Positions 6,722 through 12,044 of a DNA stretch of 12,044 nucleotides are shown piece after piece (the first letter of the stretch is position 1; the number at the start of each line of letters is the position of its first letter). The stretch is from assembly GCA_030746455.1 (NCBI GenBank), contig JASLMQ010000856.1, forward strand, positions 1 through 12,044, written 5' to 3'. The position numbers and the translations under genes were made by a program. The DNA is from Candidatus Latescibacterota bacterium. Lineage in GTDB: Bacteria; Latescibacterota; UBA2968; GCA-2709665. The notes under the pieces are model-generated. The model worked only from the letters and a program-made list of their open reading frames with translations. It searched no databases and was not told where the DNA came from.

Positions 6722-7111
6722 TCACGTCAATCCTGGGTCTTCTTTGTTGCCCTTACTTTCAATCACCAGTCCGACTATGAACAAAACAGACAAGACCGCA
6801 AGAGTCCGCGATAGGCCCTGGGAAAGATCATCTCCGTATCGAACTATTAGGCCGTAGCGGGTTCCAAGAGATAGGCAGCCAATTCCAATGAAGAGCATCC
6901 CTAAGGGTGTCTGACCCCATCCATCAGATGGTCTGAGTTTGTTGCCTAGGAGAAGAGCAGACACGATCAAAGCGCCAAGGCCAATGACGAGCCACGCAAT
7001 GGTGAATATTCGCTCAACTGGAATATTGAGATTGAAGATCTCATTGGCTAGACCGGAAACTACGGCTATCAGGACAATCACTAAGAGGACGGCTCGATTG
7101 TCGCGTAACAT
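6722..7111 (-). CDS. Small four-helix membrane protein, unknown function, low-GC
   Basis: I do not recognise a family. From the ATG at 7111 the protein has 129 residues and four hydrophobic segments at about 7-22, 35-55, 69-90 and 103-117, a short basic N-terminus (MLRDNR) and a charged C-terminal tail (ESKGNKEDP), so it is an inner-membrane protein. I chose this ATG because GAAAGGA lies 8 bases before it. The frame is open to a TTG at 7165 with no comparable site, and the ATG at 7120 is too close to the same site. Base composition is clearly unlike the neighbours: two 60-base lines counted by eye within the gene give 45% and 42% GC, against 72% for a line within mobA. Codons such as TTA and ATA-type choices fit a recent arrival or relaxed selection. 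It has its own promoter and no terminator that I can see. Confidence 0.75.
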   Translation of the reverse strand: MLRDNRAVLLVIVLIAVVSGLANEIFNLNIPVERIFTIAWLVIGLGALIVSALLLGNKLRPSDGWGQTPLGMLFIGIGCLSLGTRYGLIVRYGDDLSQGLSRTLAVLSVLFIVGLVIESKGNKEDPGLT

Positions 7112-7279
7112 TGGTTGCATCCTTTCTTGGAGTGGACTTGCAGAATAGACTTTCGGGCTAATCAATCAAGAAATACCGAGTCTGCACATCCCTCTCAGGC
7201 GACCAGGATGGCCGCCCTTCTCCCTGGGCCGCATGGCACATTACTAAGGTATCCTTGCCGGTAGTCTCGAAACCGTGTA

Positions 7280-7308
7280 AGTCTATCCAAGACAACGGAT
7301 CGCGTCAA
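7280..7308 (-). promoter_or_regulatory. Sigma70-type promoter of the small membrane protein gene
   Basis: The minus strand reads TTGACG (7303-7308), a 17-base spacer, then TAGACT (7280-7285). The -35 box overlaps the stop codon of mobA (7305-7307). The predicted start near 7273 would give a leader of about 160 bases before the ATG at 7111. The intervening DNA has no open frame that I can support. Confidence 0.5.
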
Positions 7309-7952
7309 GGCCCGCCTCCCTCACGCTCCAAGACCTCGAGGGCAGCCCGATACGTCTCGGGCGTGTTGACGTTTCGAAGCGATCGGAGGTCGGGGTCGGC
7401 CGCTCCCAGGGCCTCGACATCGACGAATCGGGTGCGGCATCGCTCTGGAAGAAGGCTCAGCCGCAGGCAATCCTCCTCAAGCATGCCCTCCGCGATCGGC
7501 AGAACCGAGGTGCTGTACACGGCCGAAAGCGGATGGATCCGGTCGTTCTCGCGTGGCACGGCCGCGTCGTGGTCGCCCAGTTGCCCGATCAGGTGGCGCA
7601 CGAATCCGGGCCTCAGCAGGGGCACATCACAGGACGACGCATAGGCCGAATCCGCATGGTCAGAGAGGGCCTCGAGCCCAGCGGCCAGACCCTGCACGGG
7701 CCCGCGATCGGCCACCGGGTCGCGGATCACCTCCACGGAGTCGGGCAGGTCCGGGAGGTCCTGCCCCGGCGCGGCCACCACAACCACGGGATCGACGACC
7801 TCCTGGAGGATGCGGACCACCCGCTGGAGCATCCTCTCCTCCCCGACGGGAAGCCACGCCTTGGGCTGTCCCATTCTGCGGCTGCCGCCACCGGCCAGCA
7901 CAATGCCCCCGACACGGACGGCTAGATGTCGAGGATCACGAATGCTTCCCAT
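7305..7952 (-). CDS. mobA: Molybdenum cofactor guanylyltransferase (MobA)
   Basis: The 215-residue protein is a single nucleotidyltransferase domain. MobA joins GMP from GTP to molybdenum cofactor to make the guanine dinucleotide form used by DMSO-reductase-type enzymes. The glycine-rich nucleotide site LAGGGSRRMGQPK is at 19-31, RGPVQGLAAGL at 83-93, the metal-binding Asp at Asp109 in SSCDVPLL, HPLSAVY at 140-146, and the C-terminal NVNTPE typical of MobA. A cytidylyltransferase of the MocA type is possible but the C-terminal motif favours MobA. The ATG at 7952 overlaps the end of archease by 31 bases, with ACGGAG 5 bases before it; this leaves a 14-residue lead before the first beta strand. 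It is the last gene of the rtcB cluster. No other molybdopterin gene is visible here. Confidence 0.9.
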   Translation of the reverse strand: MGSIRDPRHLAVRVGGIVLAGGGSRRMGQPKAWLPVGEERMLQRVVRILQEVVDPVVVVAAPGQDLPDLPDSVEVIRDPVADRGPVQGLAAGLEALSDHADSAYASSCDVPLLRPGFVRHLIGQLGDHDAAVPRENDRIHPLSAVYSTSVLPIAEGMLEEDCLRLSLLPERCRTRFVDVEALGAADPDLRSLRNVNTPETYRAALEVLEREGGGP

Positions 7953-8353
7953 CCGCGCTCCGTTTCCTCCACTTTGAAGCGGTGGAGGGTGACGGCCTTC
8001 ACGTCCACCACCAGGCTGTGGCGCTCCGGATCAAGCGTTTCGCCCACGAGCCGGGCGTCGACCGCGAAACCTCCCCCTGTCCGGGATATCTCGATCTCGC
8101 TGGGACGAAGAAGCAACTGCTGGGCGTCCTTGAAGAAGATGAACTCCTGCAGGAAGTTGAACAGCAGGAGATCCCGCGCCTCGGACTCCACCCGGACGAC
8201 CCGGTCGACCCGCTCGCCAATGGAATCCAGGTCCTCCACCATCACGTTCACCGTGGCCTCGGCTGCCGAGACGAACAGGGCTTCGAGCGTGTCACCCCAG
8301 GCCTCGAACGCTACGTCCGCGATGGCGATGTCGTCCAGGAAGACGTAAGGCAA
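7922..8353 (-). CDS. Archease, RtcB RNA ligase activating protein
   Basis: The 143-residue protein matches the archease family. It keeps the N-terminal ADVAFEAWGDTLEALF (12-27), the central helix (AAEATVNVMV) and the C-terminal VKAVTLHRFKVE ... GWEAFVILDI. Archease speeds guanylylation of RtcB, allows multiple turnover and broadens nucleotide use; conserved acidic residues near both ends bind a metal (here probably Asp13 and Asp142). The His-Thr-Ala-Asp of many archaeal members reads Ala-Ile-Ala-Asp here. The start is a TTG at 8353, because no ATG or GTG gives a plausible N-terminus; the ribosome site is weak. It sits 28 bases after the G3E GTPase and overlaps mobA. Its place in the rtcB cluster strongly supports the call. 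Confidence 0.93.
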   Translation of the reverse strand: MPYVFLDDIAIADVAFEAWGDTLEALFVSAAEATVNVMVEDLDSIGERVDRVVRVESEARDLLLFNFLQEFIFFKDAQQLLLRPSEIEISRTGGGFAVDARLVGETLDPERHSLVVDVKAVTLHRFKVEETERGWEAFVILDI

Positions 8354-8381
8354 ATCGCAAAATCCATTGAATGACAGATAA

Positions 8382-9278
8382 TTAGGCTGAATACGACCTC
8401 AGCGAGTCGATCACGGATTCGCGGACGCCGTCGGCCCCGTGTCCTATGAAGACCAGCTCGTTGCCCTCGGTCTCGAATGGTTCCAGGTCCCACCGCCCGG
8501 CCACATAGTTGAACAGGAATCCCTCGGTTCCGAGCCTCAGAAAGCCCTTTGCGCGGAAGATCTGTGCTGGGAGTCCCTCGACGAAGGCCTCGAAGGCCTC
8601 ACGGTCGAGCGGATCCGGTGACAGGAAGGTGAACGAGGTGGGAGTCGGCCCGGACGGCCGGCCTGGATGGGGGCGGGACCTCACGGTTCCCGCGCTACCC
8701 ATCCCGAAGATCAGGCCGGGATCGATGTCGCATCGGACGGTCCTCATCAACCGGGCAGCCGGGTTGACTCCCGCGATCCGGACCTCGGCCGTCTGAGCGT
8801 CCGCCGGCGTCACGAGGTCGATCTTGTTGAGGAGCACGACGTGGGCCGACTCGAACTGCATCCGCGTGACGGCACCCAGGTGTGGAAAGCGGACCATTAC
8901 GTCGGCGTCCGCCACGAGGACCACACAATCCAGCCGGACCCGCGGAAGGTTGTCCTCGACCTCGAGGATCAGGGCGTCGGGCTCGGCCACGCCGGTGGTC
9001 TCTACGGCGATCAGGTCGGGTCGGGCCCGTTCCAGGATCTCTCCCACCGCGGCCTCGAATTCGCCTACAAGCGAACAGCAGACGCATCCCCCGGTGAGCT
9101 CCACCATCCGGATGTGTCTGCCCTCGATGATTCTGCTGTCGATGGCCACCTCGCCGAACTCGTTCATCAGAATGGCAACGCGGCGATCCGCGGCATCGAT
9201 GAGCCTGCGCAGCAGTGTGGTCTTGCCGCTGCCGAGGCCCCCGGCGACCAAGACCATAGGCGTTCTGATGCCGGCCAA
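8382..9278 (-). CDS. CobW/COG0523-family G3E GTPase (putative metallochaperone)
   Basis: The predicted 298-residue protein has all the G3E hallmarks: Walker A GGLGSGKTT (13-21), the MNEFGEVAIDS segment, the metal-binding CxCC motif at Cys65-Cys67-Cys68 (TGGCVCCS), TTGVAEP, the guanine-specificity NKIDLV, and a CobW C-terminal domain (about 205-298, with RAKGFLRL). COG0523 proteins use GTP to deliver metals to client enzymes. There is no His-rich metal-buffering stretch like that of many zinc or nickel members. I chose the TTG at 9278, 4 bases past the rtcB stop: AAGGGG lies 8 bases before it and the protein then begins close to the first beta strand as in the family. The ATG at 9257 would begin inside that strand, and the longer frame to 9353 overlaps rtcB. 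Lying between rtcB and archease, its client may be RtcB, but this is inference. Confidence 0.9.
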   Translation of the reverse strand: MAGIRTPMVLVAGGLGSGKTTLLRRLIDAADRRVAILMNEFGEVAIDSRIIEGRHIRMVELTGGCVCCSLVGEFEAAVGEILERARPDLIAVETTGVAEPDALILEVEDNLPRVRLDCVVLVADADVMVRFPHLGAVTRMQFESAHVVLLNKIDLVTPADAQTAEVRIAGVNPAARLMRTVRCDIDPGLIFGMGSAGTVRSRPHPGRPSGPTPTSFTFLSPDPLDREAFEAFVEGLPAQIFRAKGFLRLGTEGFLFNYVAGRWDLEPFETEGNELVFIGHGADGVRESVIDSLRSYSA

Positions 9279-9282
9279 TGGC

Positions 9283-10740
9283 CTACCCCTTGATGTTCCC
9301 GACAGGGACGAACCGGGCCACGGGCCGGCTGATGCCCGCCTGCGCAGTGGCATCGACCACGTCGTCGATGTTCTTGTAGGCCCCCCCTGCCTCCTCGGCC
9401 AGACCCCGGAACGAGGTCGTGCGCACGTAGATCCCCCGATCCTGCATATCCTGCTGCAACTTCTTGCCGTGGAATTGCTTGCGCGCCTTGGTCCGACTCA
9501 TCGTGCGGCCGCTCCCGTGCGCGGTCGAGTGGAACGTCTCGGCCCCCCCGGGCACGCCGACGAGCAGGTACGACCCGGTCTCCATGCTCCCGCCGATGAT
9601 GACCGGCTGACCGATCTCCTGGTACCGGTCAGGCACATCGTCCATCCCCGGTGCGAAGGCCCGCGTCGCGCCCTTGCGGTGGACGATCAACTCGCGTTCC
9701 ACGCCGTTCACGGTGTGGCGCTCCAGCTTGGCGGTGTTGTGGGAGACGTCGTAGATCATCCGCATGTCCATGTCTTCTGGGCTGCGTCCCATCACGTCGG
9801 AGAACACCTCGCGCACACGGTGCAGGATCACCTGTCGGTTGGCGAACGACATGTTGAGCCCGCACTTCATCGCCGTGTAGTAGTCCTGCCCCTCTGGGGA
9901 CCTGAACGGGGCACAGGCCAGCTCGCGGTCCAGCACCTGGATGCCGTACTTGCTCTGCATCACCTTCAGGAAGGTCTGCAGGGAATCGGTGGCGACCTGA
10001 TGGCCGAATCCCCGGCTCCCGCAATGGAACATCACCACCACCTGGTTCGGGAGCGTGATCCCGAAAGCCTCGGCGAGCTCCCGGTCGCGGATGAACTCGG
10101 GCCGGGCCACTTGAATCTCCAGGTAGTGGTTGCCCGATCCCAGCGTCCCGATCTGGTTGAAGCCGCGTTCGACGGCCTTGTTGCTGATCTTCGAGGCATC
10201 CGCCCCGGCGATACAGCCCCCCTCCTCCGTCAGCTCCAGGTCCTCCTCCCAGCCGTATCCCTTGCGAACACACCAAGGCGCCCCCTCCTCGACCACGGTC
10301 CGGAACCCGTCGTGAGAGAGCTTGACGAATCCGGTACATCCCACGCCGGCCGGGACGAGCTTGAACAGTGCGTCTACGAGCTTCTTCAGGTGGGGCTTGA
10401 CCTCGTCGAGGGTCAGGTTGGTCCGGAGGAGCCGCATGCCGCAGTTGATGTCGAATCCCACGCCCCCGGGCGAGATCACCCCCTCCTCCGCGTCGATAGC
10501 GGCGACCCCGCCAATCGGGAAACCGTAGCCCCAATGGGCATCGGGCATGCAATAGGCATGGTTCACGATGCCAGGGAGGGTGGCCACATTGGTCACCTGG
10601 TCCACCACCCCGTCGTCCATCTCGCGCACCAGCTTCTCGGTCCCGTAGATCCGCGCGGGAACTCGCATGCCCTCCTTGTAGCTGGTGGGGATCTCCCAAA
10701 CGGTATCGGACACGCGGGTCATTCCGGACGCAGTGGCCAT
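9283..10740 (-). CDS. rtcB: RNA-splicing ligase RtcB
   Basis: The 485-residue protein is full length for the family and joins RNA 2',3'-cyclic phosphate or 3'-phosphate ends to 5'-OH ends using GTP and Mn2+. Expected metal ligands are all present: Cys100 (FDINCGMR), His205 (GSGNHYLE), His239 (FHCGSRGFGH) and His334 (DVSHN). The nucleophile that takes GMP is His408 in TAHGSGR. PDAHWGYGFPIGG (from about 66) and the C-terminal NIDDVVD are also typical. I chose the ATG at 10740, which has GAGGTG about 4 bases before it, over the ATG at 10752. It is the first gene of the cluster with the G3E GTPase, archease and mobA. In bacteria RtcB is linked to RNA repair after damage or toxin cleavage, or to tRNA processing; there is no regulator or toxin gene here to say which. 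Confidence 0.96.
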   Translation of the reverse strand: MATASGMTRVSDTVWEIPTSYKEGMRVPARIYGTEKLVREMDDGVVDQVTNVATLPGIVNHAYCMPDAHWGYGFPIGGVAAIDAEEGVISPGGVGFDINCGMRLLRTNLTLDEVKPHLKKLVDALFKLVPAGVGCTGFVKLSHDGFRTVVEEGAPWCVRKGYGWEEDLELTEEGGCIAGADASKISNKAVERGFNQIGTLGSGNHYLEIQVARPEFIRDRELAEAFGITLPNQVVVMFHCGSRGFGHQVATDSLQTFLKVMQSKYGIQVLDRELACAPFRSPEGQDYYTAMKCGLNMSFANRQVILHRVREVFSDVMGRSPEDMDMRMIYDVSHNTAKLERHTVNGVERELIVHRKGATRAFAPGMDDVPDRYQEIGQPVIIGGSMETGSYLLVGVPGGAETFHSTAHGSGRTMSRTKARKQFHGKKLQQDMQDRGIYVRTTSFRGLAEEAGGAYKNIDDVVDATAQAGISRPVARFVPVGNIKG

Positions 10741-10763
10741 GGCCCACCTCATTGTCGAGACGA

Positions 10764-10782
10764 GATAAACATTTGTTTAAAC
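10764..10782 (-). promoter_or_regulatory. AT-rich palindromic segment upstream of rtcB, possible operator/promoter
   Basis: In the 73-base gap between the TPP enzyme and rtcB there is an AT-rich block with two overlapping inverted repeats: AAACA-TT-TGTTT (10767-10778) and GTTTAAAC (10775-10782). It stands out against the GC-rich surroundings and lies 24 to 42 bases before the rtcB ATG. I cannot find a good -35/-10 pair. A small ACGC-TT-GCGT hairpin (10785-10794) lies beside it without a U-run. A regulator site or promoter core is plausible. Confidence 0.35.
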
Positions 10783-10813
10783 TGACGCTTGCGTTTCCAT
10801 CAGCACATGGGAA

Positions 10814-12044
10814 TCAGAACTCGTAGGCCTCCACGTCCACCTCGATCAGCGTCGGCATATCGGATGCGAGAGCCTGGCCCAATGCCTCTCCAAGCGCCCG
10901 GGACGACGCCACGCGCGCTCCGGAGACCCCAAAGCTCTCCGCGAACTGCAGGAAATCGGGGTTCTTGAGCTCGACACCGATTCGGCGTCCGCCGCGGTCG
11001 CGGTCCTGGAGGCCGCGAATCGAGGCATAGGCGTTGTCGTTGAAGACGATGATCGGGAGGCACAGCGTCTGCTGGCACGCGGTGGACAGCTCCTGGGCCG
11101 TGAAGAAGAATCCCCCGTCCCCACACAGGGCCACGACCTCCCGGCTCGGGCAGGCGAGCTTCGCGCCGATCGCAGCAGGAACCGCGAACCCGAGCGACCC
11201 GTAGCAGCTCGGCCCCATGATCCCCCTGGGGACGTAGACCGGGAAGGCCCGCGGTGCCCGGTAGCAGACCATGTTCATATCGTACGTGAGCACCGCGTCT
11301 CGGGAGAGGGAATCTCTCAGGGTGTTCAGGATTTCGATCGACTGTCGGTCGTCCTCCGAGACCTGCCTCCCCCCCTCCGGGGCACTGTCATTTGGCCAGA
11401 CGGATCCACCAGATCCCCGAGGGTTCTCGCCCAGAGCGTCCAGCAGGGCCGTCAGCCCCGCGCGAGCGTCCCCCAGGAGCGCCACATCGGGGGCGTGCTG
11501 GCTTCCAATGACGGTAGGATCGATATCAAGATGGATCAGGCGCTCGGGTGGTCCCTTCCAGGACCGGAGACTCATCTGGCCGAAACGGGTTCCCACCGCA
11601 ATGAGGAGGTCTGACCGATCCGCCCACTCCTTGAAGACATCCGCCCCCCCGAGATACAGCGGGTGATCCGCCGGCACGACTCCCACACCGTTGGATGTGA
11701 GCACGACGGGCGCATCCAGGCGCTCTGCCAGCGCCACGACGTCCGAGGCCGCTCCCTGCGCCCCGCCCCCGGCCAGCAGAAGCGGCCGCGCGGCCCCCCG
11801 AATCAGCGCCGCCGCCGAGCCGATTGCATCCGCACCGGGGGCGGCCACGGGCGGCAGCTCGGCAGACACAGGGTCGATCTCGGCCTCGTCGGAGAGCACG
11901 TCGAGCGGGACCTCGAGCACGTAGGGTCGAGGCCGACCTCGCGTCAGCCGGGTGAAGGCCTCGGACATCGCCTCGGGGATCTCCTCCACGGATCTCACGC
12001 GTCGGCCCTGCCCGGTCACCGAGACCAGGGTTCCGAACTGGTCC
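10814..12044 (-). CDS. Thiamine-pyrophosphate-dependent enzyme, acetolactate synthase-like (5' end outside window)
   Basis: The frame is open from the right edge to the TGA at 10814 and gives 409 residues, so roughly the first 130-150 residues (most of the pyrimidine-binding domain) are missing. The remaining parts are the end of that domain (VEEIPEAMSEAF, GRPRPYVLEVPLD), the central domain (about 70-205, with RPLLLAGGG and IHLDIDPTVIG) and the pyrophosphate-binding domain with SLGFAVPAAIGAKLA and the cofactor motif GDG ... NDN (about 308-337 of the visible part). Family members include acetolactate synthase and several 2-oxoacid decarboxylases. I cannot tell the substrate: the residues that decide it are partly outside the window and the gene has no pathway partner here. 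It is not an obvious part of the rtcB cluster, because 73 bases with an AT-rich site separate them. Confidence 0.9.
   Translation of the reverse strand, partial: DQFGTLVSVTGQGRRVRSVEEIPEAMSEAFTRLTRGRPRPYVLEVPLDVLSDEAEIDPVSAELPPVAAPGADAIGSAAALIRGAARPLLLAGGGAQGAASDVVALAERLDAPVVLTSNGVGVVPADHPLYLGGADVFKEWADRSDLLIAVGTRFGQMSLRSWKGPPERLIHLDIDPTVIGSQHAPDVALLGDARAGLTALLDALGENPRGSGGSVWPNDSAPEGGRQVSEDDRQSIEILNTLRDSLSRDAVLTYDMNMVCYRAPRAFPVYVPRGIMGPSCYGSLGFAVPAAIGAKLACPSREVVALCGDGGFFFTAQELSTACQQTLCLPIIVFNDNAYASIRGLQDRDRGGRRIGVELKNPDFLQFAESFGVSGARVASSRALGEALGQALASDMPTLIEVDVEAYEF

Noticed and set aside
9279..9353. Longer N-terminus for the G3E GTPase starting at 9353
   Set aside because: It would overlap rtcB by about 70 bases and adds an Arg/Ser/Gly-rich stretch that is absent from the family; the TTG at 9278 has a good ribosome site.
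8824..10785. A 653-codon open frame on the plus strand opposite rtcB and the G3E GTPase
   Set aside because: It is antisense to two well-supported genes with clear motifs, shows no family resemblance, and long antisense frames are expected in GC-rich DNA.

Overview
The window is GC-rich DNA (about 65-70% over most genes, estimated by eye) from an uncultured-looking bacterium. All eleven genes I can support lie on the minus strand, so transcription runs from the right end to the left. The bifunctional YitJ-type methyltransferase/MTHFR, bacterial archease, family-5 uracil-DNA glycosylase and PilZ/two-component genes suggest a GC-rich soil or subsurface lineage (Methylomirabilota/Rokubacteria or Gemmatimonadota-like). 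That placement is a guess. I see no rRNA, tRNA, CRISPR array, phage or transposase gene.

In transcription order: (1) the 3' part of a thiamine-pyrophosphate enzyme, cut by the right edge. (2) A tight four-gene cluster: rtcB RNA ligase, a CobW/COG0523-type G3E GTPase, archease and mobA. Gaps are 3 and 28 bases, and archease and mobA overlap by 31 bases. RtcB and archease are known partners in RNA ligation. The GTPase between them is the most suggestive feature of the window, because RtcB needs both GTP and a divalent metal. (3) A small, clearly lower-GC gene for a four-helix membrane protein, with its own sigma70-like promoter. (4) A 62-base element that folds into a three-way junction, followed by a pterin-carbinolamine dehydratase-like gene, the YitJ-like homocysteine methyltransferase/methylenetetrahydrofolate reductase, and a family-5 uracil-DNA glycosylase. 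The first two handle pterin/folate cofactors. (5) A good TTGACA promoter followed by a signalling pair: a PilZ protein running through an apparent one-base frameshift into two receiver domains, then a PAS-GAF-PAS histidine kinase cut by the left edge.

The two parts most worth following up are the rtcB/G3E GTPase/archease/mobA cluster and the PilZ-receiver-receiver gene. The frameshift in the latter sits at a run of five identical bases and may be a sequencing error, a real mutation or, less likely, recoding. The three-way-junction element upstream of the dehydratase gene looks like a dispersed repeat or a structured leader, and a search within the same genome would decide which.
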